From positions 1-52,468 of the forward strand of contig JAUCGI010000004.1 in assembly GCA_030378035.1 (NCBI GenBank): DNA of 52,468 bases, given 5' to 3'. The position numbers and the translations under genes were made by a program. Below, piece after piece: positions 1-9,371 of this stretch (position 1 is its first letter; every line of letters starts with the position of its first letter). Below the pieces are notes generated by a model. It was not told where the DNA came from and did not search any database. It saw only the letters and a program-made list of their open reading frames with translations. Source of the DNA: Desulfobacterales bacterium HSG2 (GTDB taxonomy: Bacteria; Desulfobacterota; Desulfobacteria; Desulfobacterales; 4be13).

Positions 1-66
1 ACGGAAACGGAAACGGAAACGGAAACGGAAACGGAAACGGAAACGGAAACGGAAACGGAAACGGAA
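1..66. repeat. Hexanucleotide tandem repeat (ACGGAA)x11
   Basis: Eleven perfect copies of ACGGAA start at the window edge, so the true left border is unknown. The tract ends in a short palindromic GGCCGCC-TAAA-GGCGG segment (67-82) just upstream of nqrE. A related palindrome (CGCCTGAAGGCGGAACTAC) sits at 2346-2363. Confidence 0.95.
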
Positions 67-123
67 GGCCGCCTAAAGGCGGAACTACGAACTTTTGGGT
101 ATGAAAATGGGGATTAAAAAAAT

Positions 124-726
124 ATGGAAAACTTGTTTGGCATTGTTTTGAATTCTGTTTTTGTGGGAAATATTCTTCTGGCTTATTTCTTAGGGATGTG
201 TTCATTTCTGGCTGTTTCAAGAAAAATGGAAACAGCAGCGGGTCTCGGTTTTGCGGTCATTTTTGTGCTTGCCATAACAACCCCGGCAAACTGGCTTGTC
301 TATCATTATCTGCTGGCCCCCGGCGCTCTGGCCTGGGCAGGGTTGCCGGGTGTGGATCTCAGTTTCCTGAAATTTATCATATTCATTGCCGTCATTGCCG
401 CCATGGTGCAGGTGGTGGAGATGGTGATTGACCGGTATTCCCCTGCCTTATACACCTCTCTGGGGGTGTTTCTCCCGCTGATTGCCGTTAACTGCGCCAT
501 CCTGGGGACCTCGCTGTTCATGGTCGAACGGAATTACACCTTTACCGAGTCTGTTGTTTTCGGAATCAGCTCCGGAACCGGTTGGATGATTGCCATAGTC
601 TCCATGGCAGCAATAAGGAAAAAACTCAGATATGCTGATGTTCCCGAGGGCCTTGAAGGTTTTGGAATTGCCATGATTGTCACTGGCCTGATGGCAATGT
701 CTTTTATGCTTTTTTCAGGAATATAA
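124..726 (+). CDS. nqrE: Na+-translocating NADH:quinone oxidoreductase subunit E
   Basis: NqrE is one of the integral membrane subunits of the sodium-pumping NADH:ubiquinone oxidoreductase (NQR), which couples NADH oxidation to Na+ export. The 200-residue product has the usual family length and is almost entirely hydrophobic, with about six membrane helices. It begins [20 protein letters not shown] and contains the NqrE/RnfA-type helices with [13 protein letters not shown] near residue 148. It is followed by nqrF, the order seen in nqrABCDEF operons, so nqrA-D are probably just outside the left edge. Only a weak ribosome-binding site (GGGGA, 111-115) precedes ATG 124. NqrD and RnfA/E are related, but the NqrF neighbour makes NqrE the best call. 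Confidence 0.93.
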   Translation: MENLFGIVLNSVFVGNILLAYFLGMCSFLAVSRKMETAAGLGFAVIFVLAITTPANWLVYHYLLAPGALAWAGLPGVDLSFLKFIIFIAVIAAMVQVVEMVIDRYSPALYTSLGVFLPLIAVNCAILGTSLFMVERNYTFTESVVFGISSGTGWMIAIVSMAAIRKKLRYADVPEGLEGFGIAMIVTGLMAMSFMLFSGI

Positions 727-727
727 T

Positions 728-942
728 TTACGGTTTACGGTTTACGGTTTACGGTTTACGGTTTACGGTTTACGGTTTACGGTTTACGGTTTACGGTTTA
801 CGGCCAACGGCCAACGGCCAACCGTCAACCGTCAACCGTCAACTGCCAACCGTCAACCGTCAACCGTCAACCGTCAACTGCCAACTGCCAACTGTCAACC
901 GTCAACCGTCAACCGTCAACCGTCAACCGTCAACCGTCAACC
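728..942. repeat. Heptanucleotide repeat block between nqrE and nqrF
   Basis: Successive heptamer families fill the gap: TTTACGG (about 10 copies), CCAACGG, then CCGTCAA mixed with CTGCCAA. This is a 215-bp insert in what is normally a tightly spaced operon. No gene is present. Confidence 0.9.
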
Positions 943-958
943 GAATGAGGCTTTTGAA

Positions 959-2176
959 ATGATTTATATCATCAGTACCACCGTTTTTTTGTCTGTCTTA
1001 TGTGTTCTTGTGACAATGCTTTTACTGGTTGAGGCAAGGGTTGTAAAAAAGGGGGACTGTACGGTTATCATCAATGATGACGAGGAAAAAAATCTTCGGG
1101 TTCCCGCGGGACTCACGTTGCTGTCCGCTTTTCTCAGCAATAAAATACTGATTCCGTCCGCGTGCGGCGGCGGCGGTTCCTGCGGAACATGCAAATGCGT
1201 GGTGCAGAAAGGCGGGAGAGACATTTTACCGACCGAACTGCCCCACCTGAACAGAAAAGAGAGAAGGGAAAATGTCCGCCTAGCCTGCCAGTTAAAGGTG
1301 AAAGAGGACATGAACATAAAGCTCCCTGATGAAATATTCAATATAAGGAAATACCATGCAACTGTTGTTTCAAACAGAAATGTTGCCACATTCATCAAAG
1401 AACTCGTTTTGAAACTCGATCCCGGAGAAAAAATTGAATTCAGAGCTGGGGCTTACATGCAGATCGATATTCCGGAGTATGAAGCTTCCTTTACCGAATT
1501 CAGCGTGGAAAAGAGATTCAGGCCCACATGGGACAGATTCAACCTGTGGGGGCTGCGGGCAGAATCGGAAGAGCCTGTGTTCAGAGCCTATTCCCTGGCA
1601 AATCCCCCATCCGAAGGGGATGTTCTGAAATTTACCATTCGGATCGCCACCCCGCCTCCGAGAGTTCCGGGTGCCCCTCCCGGAGTCGGTTCTTCCTATG
1701 TTTTTAATCTGAAAGTGGGAGACAAGGTCACTTTAAGCGGTTCCTACGGTGATTTTTTTGCAAAAGAGACCGACAGGGAAATGTGTTTTATCGGAGGCGG
1801 TGCCGGGATGGCACCCATGAGGAGCCATATATTAAACCAGTTGTCAGATATAAAAACAAGCAGGAGAATCTCCTTCTGGTACGGAGCAAGATCAAAGCAG
1901 GAAATGTTTTATGATGATGAGTTCACGGAGCTTGACCGGAACAACAGGAATTTTTCCTATCATGTCGCCCTCTCCGATCCCCAGCCCGAAGATCATTGGG
2001 AAGGGATGACAGGGTATGTTCACCAGTGCCTTTATGACCATTACCTCAGCAGCCATAAAGATTCCACGGAAATCGAATATTATCTTTGCGGCCCGCCCCC
2101 GATGCTTGAATCGATTATCCGAATGTTGGACGATCTTGGCGTTGAACCTGAAATGATTGCGTATGACAAGTTTTGA
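959..2176 (+). CDS. nqrF: Na+-translocating NADH:quinone oxidoreductase subunit F
   Basis: NqrF is the NADH-oxidising entry subunit of NQR, passing electrons from NADH via FAD to a [2Fe-2S] centre. The 405-residue protein has an N-terminal membrane anchor (residues 3-25). A plant-type ferredoxin domain follows, with cysteines 69, 75, 78 and 110; this spacing matches the known NqrF ligands. Next is a ferredoxin-reductase-like FAD domain with the RAYSLAN motif, then an NADH domain with GGGAGMAPMRS and a C-terminal YYLCGPPPM motif ending in DKF. It is 232 bp downstream of nqrE because of the repeat block. It is complete and looks functional. Confidence 0.96.
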   Translation: MIYIISTTVFLSVLCVLVTMLLLVEARVVKKGDCTVIINDDEEKNLRVPAGLTLLSAFLSNKILIPSACGGGGSCGTCKCVVQKGGRDILPTELPHLNRKERRENVRLACQLKVKEDMNIKLPDEIFNIRKYHATVVSNRNVATFIKELVLKLDPGEKIEFRAGAYMQIDIPEYEASFTEFSVEKRFRPTWDRFNLWGLRAESEEPVFRAYSLANPPSEGDVLKFTIRIATPPPRVPGAPPGVGSSYVFNLKVGDKVTLSGSYGDFFAKETDREMCFIGGGAGMAPMRSHILNQLSDIKTSRRISFWYGARSKQEMFYDDEFTELDRNNRNFSYHVALSDPQPEDHWEGMTGYVHQCLYDHYLSSHKDSTEIEYYLCGPPPMLESIIRMLDDLGVEPEMIAYDKF

Positions 2177-2237
2177 AATTGAAGGTTGACGCCGATTTTC
2201 AGAGCATAGTCAAAAAAATTCAGATCTGTTGATTTTT

Positions 2238-2271
2238 GATTTCAATTTTCAATTTTCAATTTTCAATTTTC
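2238..2271. repeat. CAATTTT heptamer repeat
   Basis: About four copies of CAATTTT lie directly left of the MITE-like element at 2272. AATTTTC also follows that element, so part of the tract may be a target duplication. Confidence 0.7.
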
Positions 2272-2400
2272 GGCATCCTTCATTTTGCCTGAAAGGTAGT
2301 TTACACTTTCAGATGAATTGAAAAGTTTGTAGGCGGTGCCACACCGCCTGAAGGCGGAACTACAAACTGAAAAGTGTAAACCCATAAATGAAGGATGCCC
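2272..2400. mobile_element. MITE-like element, family A (GGCATCCTTCAT ends), copy 1
   Basis: Terminal inverted repeats GGCATCCTTCAT / ATGAAGGATGCC enclose a second inverted pair (GTTTACACTTTCAG / CTGAAAAGTGTAAAC) and a CGCC palindrome. AATTTTC flanks both sides. Related copies occur at 18896-18995 and 50998-51165. No coding capacity, so it would need a transposase in trans. Confidence 0.7.
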
Positions 2401-2411
2401 AATTTTCAATT

Positions 2412-2876
2412 ATGCTTAATGACTATTTTGTTTTTACGATTGAAAATCAGAGATACGCGGTGACGCTTTCCGCGGTGGAGAAGGTTATCCGGGCGGTTGA
2501 ACTTATCCCTCTTCCGAGCCCCGATATTCTGCTTGGATTAATTAACATAAGGGAAAAAATTATTCCTGTGGTCAACATCCGCAAACGGTTCTGTCTGCCA
2601 GTTCGCGAAGTTGATATCGATGACAGAATCATCATTTCCCGAGTCTCTTCGCGCACTATCGCCTTTATCGTTGACACAGTCGAAGGTGTTGTTTCATTTT
2701 CCCAGGACCAGTTGGACGAAGGCGGCCAAATCTTCCCGGAGATGGAGCATTACATTGAAGGTGTGGGTAAAATAAACGGTGATACGATTATCATTTATAA
2801 TATCAACAAACTTCTTTCTGCCCGGGATATAGAGGGTGAAACGAAGCTAGTGACGTCGGAGCATATCGATTTCTGA
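2412..2876 (+). CDS. CheW-like coupling protein (WspB-type position)
   Basis: CheW proteins link chemoreceptors to the CheA kinase. The 154-residue product (from ATG 2412) has the CheW fold signature: YFVFTIENQRYAVTLSAVEKV, then LPSPDILLGLINIREKIIPVVNIRKRF (residues about 36-62) and a C-terminal GKINGDTIIIYNINKL segment. It is the first gene of the chemosensory cluster. ATG 2388 in the same frame would add eight residues (MKDAQFSI) encoded by the end of the MITE-like element; I prefer 2412 because the CheW domain begins there, although neither start has a good ribosome-binding site. It has no fused domain. Its position before the CheR gene matches WspB. Confidence 0.85.
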   Translation: MLNDYFVFTIENQRYAVTLSAVEKVIRAVELIPLPSPDILLGLINIREKIIPVVNIRKRFCLPVREVDIDDRIIISRVSSRTIAFIVDTVEGVVSFSQDQLDEGGQIFPEMEHYIEGVGKINGDTIIIYNINKLLSARDIEGETKLVTSEHIDF

Positions 2877-3195
2877 ACATTAACAACTGACACTTAGGAC
2901 TTATGACTGAATAACTTTCCCATTTTTTTGCTCCCGTGTCCATCCGATTCGGAGCAAGATTAAGAGTATTAAGAACAAGAGTTCGGTTCTTCCGAACGGG
3001 AATCTTATTCGGTCGCAATTGCTTAACATGGTAATCATACGGAACATTTCTGATTCTGACTTGTGGTATGAATCCGTTTCTGACCACAGAGGAGGCACGG
3101 AGAGCCGCGGAGTCTCCGCGAATCTCCGCGGCTTTCTGAAACTAAATCCGTCAGAACCAGGAACATTTAAACAGTTTTATAAGGATAAGACCATC

Positions 3196-4233
3196 ATGAC
3201 TTCAAATATTCCGGACCATCTCATTGCACAGATGAGCAAATTTATTAATTCCAAAATGGGCCTGCATTTCCCGCAAAGCCGCTGGAATGACCTGAAACGG
3301 AGTATGGTGGATGTGACCCGTGAACTTGGCGGGTATAAAGATGATCCCGCAGCCTGTATTCAGCATCTGCTGTCAGCGCCGTTGGCAAAGAAGCAGATCG
3401 ATATATTAGCGAAACATCTTACCATCGGCGAAACTTATTTCTTCCGGGATAAAAATTTGTTTCATACGTTGGAACAACATATTTTTCGGAAATTAATCGA
3501 TTCGCGTCGGACAGGCGGAAAAAGTATCAGGATATGGAGCGCGGGCTGCTGCACAGGCGAAGAGCCTTATTCCCTCGCGATTCTTATTGATCAGATGATA
3601 CCGGCGTGGCAGGACTGGAATATAATGCTTATGGGAACCGATATCAACACCCGTTTTCTTCAAAAGGCCAAAAAAGGCGTTTACACAAGTTGGTCATTTC
3701 GTGATGTGCCTGAACAGATAATGGAAAGATATTTTAAAAAAGCGGGTGAAAAGCAGTTTGAAATTTGCGAATCCTTAAAAAAAATGGTGAAGTTTCATCA
3801 GCTCAATTTGGTTGAAGATTGCTACCCATCATCGTTTAGCAGGATGGATATAATTTTCTGTCGCAATGTGCTCATGTATTTCAAGCCTGAGGTGAGAGAT
3901 CAGATTATCGGACGTTTTATCCGTTCACTTTCAAAGAATGCCTACCTGATCTTCAGCCCCAGCGAATCTCCGTGTATCAGGCACGCCGGTCTGCATCCCG
4001 TGCAGTTTCGGGGGGTAACCCTGTACAGAAAAGCTGAAAACGGAAACTTGAAAGTTGAAACTCGAAACTCGAAACTCGAAACTCGAAACTTGAAACTCGA
4101 AACTCGAAACTCGAAACTCGAAACTCGAAACTTGAAACTTGAAACTCGAAACTTGAAACTCGAAACTCGAAACTCGAAACTCGAAACTCGAAACTCGAAA
4201 CTCGAAACTCGAAACTCGAAACTCGAAACTTGA
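3196..4233 (+). CDS. cheR: CheR-type MCP methyltransferase, catalytic half (WspC-like), ending in heptapeptide repeats
   Basis: CheR uses S-adenosylmethionine to methylate receptor glutamates. An N-terminal helical subdomain is followed by the SAM-binding region with WSAGCCTGEEPYSLAI, then GTDINTRFLQKA and FCRNVLMYF. ATG 3196 (MTSNIPDHL) follows AAGGA at 3181-3185. A longer TTG start at 3019 would translate a repeat-like stretch and is less likely. After the catalytic domain the frame enters a run of KLETRNS-type heptapeptides encoded by GAAACTC heptamers, and stops at TGA 4231-4233 inside that run. A TPR region that would normally complete a WspC-like protein lies downstream in another frame. 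The methyltransferase domain itself is complete. Confidence 0.88.
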   Translation: MTSNIPDHLIAQMSKFINSKMGLHFPQSRWNDLKRSMVDVTRELGGYKDDPAACIQHLLSAPLAKKQIDILAKHLTIGETYFFRDKNLFHTLEQHIFRKLIDSRRTGGKSIRIWSAGCCTGEEPYSLAILIDQMIPAWQDWNIMLMGTDINTRFLQKAKKGVYTSWSFRDVPEQIMERYFKKAGEKQFEICESLKKMVKFHQLNLVEDCYPSSFSRMDIIFCRNVLMYFKPEVRDQIIGRFIRSLSKNAYLIFSPSESPCIRHAGLHPVQFRGVTLYRKAENGNLKVETRNSKLETRNLKLETRNSKLETRNLKLETRNLKLETRNSKLETRNSKLETRNSKLET

Positions 4234-4437
4234 AAGTTGAAACTCGAAACTTGAAAGTTGAAACTCGAAAGTTGAAAGTTGAAACTCGAAACTCGAAACT
4301 CGAAACTCGAAACTCGAAACTCGAAACTCGAAACCTGAAGCTTGGAACTCGAAACTCAATATCCTCAACGGACAACGGACAACGGACAACGGACAACGGA
4401 CAACGGACAACACGGACAACAGACAACAGACAACACC
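4037..4437. repeat. Coding heptanucleotide tract (GAAACTC/T, then CGGACAA) inside cheR
   Basis: About 45 units of GAAACTC and GAAACTT run to about 4355, followed by CGGACAA units (4371-4437). Three heptamers make 21 nt, so each reading frame repeats the same seven residues (KLETRNS, then TDNGQRT). GAAACTT units generate TGA only in some phases. Frame 1 is open from 3196 to 4230; the frame used by the TPR half is open from 4143 to 4817. Both are open over 4143-4230. Confidence 0.93.
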
Positions 4438-4817
4438 TGTATCAGAAAGCGTTCACCTTAGCCGGTCTGGGGAGACTGGATGAAGCGGAGAGATGGTGCA
4501 AACAGGCCATTAATACTGAGAAACTCCACCCCGGGTACCATTATCTGCTGGCGACCATATACCTGGAGCAGGGCCGCATGCCAGCTTCTGCAAGATCATT
4601 CAGACATGCGCTTTTCCTTGATCCGGATTTTGTGCTGGCCCATTTTTCACTGGGAAATCTCAAACAGCGGGAAGGCAAACATGATGAATCGGCAAAACAT
4701 CTCCGAAATGCACTTTCTCTGCTGTTGTCTTTGGATACCGAAGATATCCTGCCTTACTCCGAAGGGTTGACCGCGGGAAGATTGCTGGAAGTCGTTCGGT
4801 CCATGCTAGTTCCTTAA
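4230..4817 (+). pseudogene. TPR half of the CheR/WspC protein, out of frame with the catalytic half
   Basis: After the repeats this frame encodes about 125 residues with roughly three tetratricopeptide repeats, including LAGLGRLDEAERWCKQAI, LATIYLEQGRMPASARSFRHA and LGNLKQREGKHDESAKHLRNA. WspC proteins carry a CheR domain followed by TPRs that mediate protein contacts. There is no credible independent start: the first codon is TTG 4230 within the repeat and has no ribosome-binding site. The stretch is therefore most likely the C-terminal half of one gene, separated by a frameshift. One heptamer gained, or two lost, between 4143 and 4230 would restore the fusion. It could be a decayed gene or a switched-off state. 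Confidence 0.8.
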
Positions 4818-4843
4818 AATATATAAAAACAGCCCGTAAAACC

Positions 4844-5443
4844 ATGACCGATCACTGGGAAGAGATTCAGAATCGTTTGGAGACTGTCTGTTCAGCCTTG
4901 GAAAAAGATTTCAGGCCGAATCCGGAGAAGAAGTCTGAAATACTGAAAGACAGAGCAAAGGCGCTGGCAAAGAGAGCAGGGAAGCGTGAGGAGGATGAGG
5001 CATGTCTGCAGGTTGTTGAGTTTCTTCTCGCTCATGAAAAATACTGCATCGAGCTCGTCCATATTCGTGAGGTGTATCCTTTAAAGGATCTCACTCCGCT
5101 TCCGTGCACACCGCCCTGTGTTCTCGGCATTATCAATTTCAGGGGACAGATACTTTCCATTGTCGATCTTAAAAAGTTCTTTGATCTTCCTGAACAGGAA
5201 CTGACGGATCATCATGTCATTATTCTCAGTTCCGATGAGATGGAGTTCGGTATCCTTGCTGATGCGATCCTCGGTGTCAGACATATTCCGCTCTCTGAAA
5301 TTCAGCCGACACTCTCAACATTCACGGGTATCGGCGCTGAATATCTCAGGGGCGTCACAAAAGACCGTGCCGTGGTTCTCGACGGGGGAAAAATTCTTTC
5401 AGATAAAAATATTGTGGTGCATCAGGAAACAGGCGGGTCTTGA
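4844..5443 (+). CDS. CheW-like coupling protein with N-terminal extension (WspD-type position)
   Basis: A second CheW-like protein of 199 residues. The first 60 residues are charged and helical. The CheW domain then starts with CLQVVEFLLAHEKYCIELVHI and includes PCVLGIINFRGQILSIVDLKKFFDL (about residues 91-115) and FTGIGAEYLRGVTKDRAVVLDGGKIL. Wsp systems use two CheW proteins, WspB and WspD, with WspD just after WspC, the position seen here. ATG 4844 is 26 bp after the TPR stop, so the three genes are probably one transcript. Nothing is broken. Confidence 0.87.
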   Translation: MTDHWEEIQNRLETVCSALEKDFRPNPEKKSEILKDRAKALAKRAGKREEDEACLQVVEFLLAHEKYCIELVHIREVYPLKDLTPLPCTPPCVLGIINFRGQILSIVDLKKFFDLPEQELTDHHVIILSSDEMEFGILADAILGVRHIPLSEIQPTLSTFTGIGAEYLRGVTKDRAVVLDGGKILSDKNIVVHQETGGS

Positions 5444-5480
5444 ACTTCGGCTTGTTAATAAACAAGCGTCTTATGCAGCT

Positions 5481-5564
5481 TTTTCAAAACACAGAGAACA
5501 CAGAGTGTCCGCGGAGTCTCCGCGGAACTTCCGTGCCTGTCTCCGCGCTCTCTGTGTTTGAAAG
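5481..5564. repeat. Inverted-repeat element (CAAACACAGAG ends)
   Basis: TTTTCAAAACACAGAG at the left is the near-complement of CTCTCTGTGTTTGAAA at the right, with an internal CCGCGGAGTCTCCGCGG palindrome. A related GAGCCGCGGAGTCTCCGCG segment lies at about 3101-3119. It appears to be a small palindromic intergenic element. Confidence 0.6.
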
Positions 5565-5606
5565 TTGCACATCGCGTTAAATAAAGCTCAGTTAAGGAAA
5601 AACAGA

Positions 5607-7628
5607 ATGCTTCAGTTCTTTCGCAAAAGCGTAATGAGATGGCTGGTCGCTTTTTTCGTATCAGGCGCGCTGATATCAATAGCAATGGTGGCGGGTCTTG
5701 CTTTTTACTATTCAAAATTGTCGCTGAGAGAGGCGGCTTTCAGACAGCTCTCTGTGGTGAATGAGACCAGAAAGAATCAGATTTTAAGTTATATAAAAGA
5801 GAGAATGGCGAATGTAAAAATGTTTTCGGAATCCTGGGGCATCGTAAAAGCTTTCAGCGTATTGCAATTATATCATGATAGCGGCGGAGCAGGGCTGAAC
5901 GGACGCTTTGATGTGACATCGGAAGAGTACGGTGATATTTATAAAGAGATTGATCCGTTTTTCAGAAAATATCTGGAAGCTTTTCAATATCAGGATATTT
6001 ACTTTATATGCAAGACTCATGGCCATGTCATGTACAGCGCGGAACAAGAGCAGTATCTCGGAGTCAGTTTAATATCAGGGACATATAAAGATTCAGAGTT
6101 GGCAAAGCTCTGGGCGAAGATCATAAAAGAAAAAAAGGCCGGCATGACCGATTTCGAGACATATCCGTCGGAAGACAGGACCGCGGCCTTTATCGGCGCG
6201 CCCGTGTTTGACCAGAAAGAGGATATGTATGCTGTGATAATTGCGGAAATCAGTCCCGAACAAATCATGCGTATGTTGAAAAAAGGGATATGGAAAACCG
6301 AAGAAAGCTGTTTTGCGGGCAGAGATTTCCTGATATGTGCACACCCGATATCTTCTGACAGCCAGCCCCCTCTGAAAAACAAAGCAGGCTCAGTGGAATT
6401 AAAAGATAAAACCAGTGTGAAAGTAACAGAAAATTATCGGGGAGTCAAGGTCCTCTCTTCCTATTCTCACATAGGCATGAATGAAGAACTGGGCACCGAT
6501 TTTGAGTGGGCCGTCATTTCGGAAATCGAAGAGGCTGAAGCCTTTGCCCCGGTCAGATCACTCGGATTCCGGCTCTTCTGGCTGGGTGTGATTCTGACAG
6601 TCTTTGCATGTGTGGCGGGATATTTTACAGGAAGATCCATCGCCATCCCTCTGGGGGAATTGTGTGACAAAGTCGCCCTGATAACTGACGGAGACCTGAC
6701 ACTCACAATTCAGACCGGGCACCGTATTGATGAGATCGGTACGCTGACAGACGCTTTCCTGTGCATGGTCAGGACGCTCCGCGATCAGACTCGGGAGATC
6801 AGGGAAGGCGCTCATACAATAGCCTCTTCCATCAGCCAGATTTCAACCACAGCCGCCCAACTGGCAGCCAACTCCGCTGAGACTTCCACTTCGGTGAGTG
6901 AGATCACCAGCACGGTTGAGGATGTCAGGCGGATAACATATATTGCCAATGAGAAGTCTGAAGAGGTTGCCGAAGGTGCCAACCAGGCATCCCGGATTTA
7001 TGACGCAGGGAAAAAAGCCACCGAGGAGGCTGTTTTCGGAATGAACCGCATCAGAGAGGAGATGGAGTATGTTGCGGAGAGCATCATCCGACTCAGCGAG
7101 CAGACTCAGAGCATCGGGGAGATCATCAGCGCGGTGAACGATCTGGCGGAGCAGTCGAATCTTCTTTCGGTCAACGCATCCATAGAGGCGGCAAAGGCGG
7201 GAGAACACGGGAAGGGGTTTGCAGTGGTCGCCCAGGAAGTAAAATCCCTCGCCGATCAGTCCAAGGAAGCGACAAATCAGGTAAGGGCCATATTAAACGA
7301 CATTCAGAAGGCCACCGGCACCGCTGTTATGGCGACAGAGCGGGGAAGCAAGGCGGTTGAGGCGGGTGTGCGGTTGTCCGGAGAGTCCGGCGATTCGATT
7401 GACAGATTGTCAGACAGTGTTATGAGCTCGAAACAGGCAGCCATCCGGATCGCCGCTTCAAGCCAGGATCAGTTGTCAGGTATGGATCAGTTGCTCCAGG
7501 CCATGGAGAGTATCGAAGAGGCGAGTATGCAGAATGTGGACGGAGCAAGACAGTTGGAAACGGCAGCAAGAAGCCTTGATGAACTGGCGCAGAATCTGAA
7601 AGATCTGGCTTCAAAGTTTAAAATTTGA
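5607..7628 (+). CDS. Methyl-accepting chemotaxis protein 1 (large periplasmic sensor)
   Basis: Membrane chemoreceptor feeding the CheA of this cluster. ATG 5607 follows AAGGA (5594-5598) and gives 673 residues. An N-terminal membrane helix (residues about 12-38) is followed by a periplasmic sensor of about 290 residues, probably of the double-Cache class by size. A second helix ([20 protein letters not shown]), a HAMP region and the cytoplasmic signalling domain follow. The conserved hairpin tip reads [20 protein letters not shown], followed by [19 protein letters not shown]. No CheR-binding pentapeptide is visible at the C-terminus (ends KFKI). The receptor tips of all four MCPs here are nearly identical, so they probably share one signalling array. 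Confidence 0.93.
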   Translation: MLQFFRKSVMRWLVAFFVSGALISIAMVAGLAFYYSKLSLREAAFRQLSVVNETRKNQILSYIKERMANVKMFSESWGIVKAFSVLQLYHDSGGAGLNGRFDVTSEEYGDIYKEIDPFFRKYLEAFQYQDIYFICKTHGHVMYSAEQEQYLGVSLISGTYKDSELAKLWAKIIKEKKAGMTDFETYPSEDRTAAFIGAPVFDQKEDMYAVIIAEISPEQIMRMLKKGIWKTEESCFAGRDFLICAHPISSDSQPPLKNKAGSVELKDKTSVKVTENYRGVKVLSSYSHIGMNEELGTDFEWAVISEIEEAEAFAPVRSLGFRLFWLGVILTVFACVAGYFTGRSIAIPLGELCDKVALITDGDLTLTIQTGHRIDEIGTLTDAFLCMVRTLRDQTREIREGAHTIASSISQISTTAAQLAANSAETSTSVSEITSTVEDVRRITYIANEKSEEVAEGANQASRIYDAGKKATEEAVFGMNRIREEMEYVAESIIRLSEQTQSIGEIISAVNDLAEQSNLLSVNASIEAAKAGEHGKGFAVVAQEVKSLADQSKEATNQVRAILNDIQKATGTAVMATERGSKAVEAGVRLSGESGDSIDRLSDSVMSSKQAAIRIAASSQDQLSGMDQLLQAMESIEEASMQNVDGARQLETAARSLDELAQNLKDLASKFKI

Positions 7629-7633
7629 AATGG

Positions 7634-7733
7634 TCAGTCAGTTGTCGGTTGTCAGTTGTCAGTTGCCAGTTCCCCGATATCTGCAACGGACAACGGACAA
7701 CGGACAACAAACAACAAACAACGGACAACGGAC
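7634..7733. repeat. Mirrored heptamer arrays upstream of MCP 2
   Basis: A left arm of GTTGTCG/GTTGTCA units and a right arm of GGACAAC units are reverse complements, separated by CCCCGATATCTGCAA. Transcribed, they could fold into a long imperfect hairpin ending at the MCP 2 start codon. Confidence 0.85.
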
Positions 7734-9365
7734 ATGAAGAGATTCAGAGACTGGGGCATGTTGTTGAAAATAATGTTAATACCAATTATTACGATCCTGT
7801 CTGTTTTAATTGTGAGCATCTTTTATTTTCTGCCCTTTACTGAAAAAAAACTGATAGGAGAAAAAGAGACTGCTCTGAAACATATTGTTGAAGTCACCTT
7901 TATGCTGATCTCCGATTATCATTCAAAGGTCGGATCGGGGGAGCTTTCCGAGGATGAAGCCCGGAAAGGGGCCATGAGGGATGCCAGGGCTCTCCGCCAC
8001 GGAAACAATGATTATGTCTGGATTAATGATCTGAACTCCGTCATTCTTGCACATCCCGAACCTGAAGAGGAGGGGAGGGATATGAGTAATGTCAGGGATA
8101 TCAGCGGCAAATATTATGTTAACATGTTTGTTGAGGTATGTAAGAAAAACGGGGAGGGTTTGGTTCACTATATGCGGCCCAGAGCAGGGACACTCAAACC
8201 GCTTCCGAAGGTCTCTTATGTCAGACTCTTCGAACCGTGGGGGTGGATAGTCGGAAGCGGGATATATGTGGATGATGTTGAGGCTGAGATGAAAGAGATA
8301 CGTTTTCAGATTATCTCTGTGACACTCCTTTTCTCCTTCATTATTCTGATTTTCACCTGTTTTGTCGCACATATGATAAACCGTCCGCTGTATGAAGCTG
8401 TCAAAGTGTTTAATCAGATTGCCGAAGGGGACCTGACCGTCGATGTTAATCCCGGAAACCGGCAGGATCAGGTGGGTATGCTGATGAATGCATTCCATGA
8501 CATGCTGGGCAGGCTCCGCACTCAGACCATGCTGGTCAGGGAAAGCACAGATGCAATAGCCGCTTCCATCGCACAGATTTCGACCACGGCCGCCCAACTG
8601 GCCGTCAGTTCTTCTGAAACTTCCTCTTCGGTCACTGAAATCACAGCGACTGCGGAGGAGATCAGACAGACTGCATACATTTCCGATAATGAGGCCGACC
8701 GGGTTGCCGGAGTCGCAAAGCAGGCGGTCCGGTCTTCCGAAAAGGGAAAAAAGGCTGCGGAGGATGCCGTCTCCGGCATGAATCGCATAAAAGAGGAGAT
8801 GGAATATATTGCGGAAAGCATTGTCAGGCTCACCGAGCATACCCGGAGCATCGGGGAGATCATCAGCGTGGTGAACGATCTGGCGGATCAGTCCGATATT
8901 CTGTCCGTGAATGCATCTGTGGAGGCGGCAAAGGCGGGAGAACATGGCAGGGGGTTTGCCGTTATCGCACAGGAGGTGAACTCTCTTGCTACCCAGTCCA
9001 AAGAAGCCGCAAACCAGGTAAAAGCCATATTAAATGATATTTATAAGGCAACCCGGGCCGCGGTGATGGCGGCGGAGAGGGGAAGCAGGGCGGTTGAGAC
9101 AGGCGTATATTTGTCCGCTCAGTCAGGCGACTCCATTGACATATTGTCGCAGAACGTCACAGAATCCGAACAGGCATCCGTTCAGATTACGGCCCTGAGC
9201 CAGGAGCAACTGGCCGGCACAGAACAGTTGACCCTGTCCATGGAAAGTATCAGCGAGACCAGCACACAGAATGCGGAGAGTGCCAGAAATTTGGAAATTG
9301 CTGCAAGAGACCTTGATGAGTTTGGAGAGAAACTCAGGCGGATGGCTTTGGTTTTCAAAGTCTGA
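7734..9365 (+). CDS. Methyl-accepting chemotaxis protein 2 (single-Cache type)
   Basis: Chemoreceptor of 543 residues from ATG 7734 (MKRFRDWGMLLKIM). The upstream frame is open through the heptamers but lacks a better start. An N-terminal helix (about 10-33) is followed by a periplasmic domain with YVWINDLNSVILAHP and KVSYVRLFEPWGWIVGSGIY, the hallmarks of the Cache_2 single-Cache sensor that binds small carboxylates in several characterised receptors. A second helix, HAMP and MCP signalling domain follow, with tip ISVVNDLADQSDILSVNASV. It is very similar in every domain to MCP 3, including the leader repeats, so the two arose by tandem duplication. No ribosome-binding site is evident within the GGACAAC repeats. 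Confidence 0.93.
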   Translation: MKRFRDWGMLLKIMLIPIITILSVLIVSIFYFLPFTEKKLIGEKETALKHIVEVTFMLISDYHSKVGSGELSEDEARKGAMRDARALRHGNNDYVWINDLNSVILAHPEPEEEGRDMSNVRDISGKYYVNMFVEVCKKNGEGLVHYMRPRAGTLKPLPKVSYVRLFEPWGWIVGSGIYVDDVEAEMKEIRFQIISVTLLFSFIILIFTCFVAHMINRPLYEAVKVFNQIAEGDLTVDVNPGNRQDQVGMLMNAFHDMLGRLRTQTMLVRESTDAIAASIAQISTTAAQLAVSSSETSSSVTEITATAEEIRQTAYISDNEADRVAGVAKQAVRSSEKGKKAAEDAVSGMNRIKEEMEYIAESIVRLTEHTRSIGEIISVVNDLADQSDILSVNASVEAAKAGEHGRGFAVIAQEVNSLATQSKEAANQVKAILNDIYKATRAAVMAAERGSRAVETGVYLSAQSGDSIDILSQNVTESEQASVQITALSQEQLAGTEQLTLSMESISETSTQNAESARNLEIAARDLDEFGEKLRRMALVFKV

Positions 9366-9371
9366 CGAAAT

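Noticed and set aside
3019..3195. Upstream extension of cheR from TTG 3019
   Set aside because: The extension is encoded by a GCCGCGGAGTCTCCGCG-type repeat and AAGGA precedes ATG 3196, where homology to CheR begins.
3931..4426. Minus-strand FEFRVSS repeat frames opposite the cheR tract
   Set aside because: These are the complement of the GAAACTC repeat with no flanking domain.
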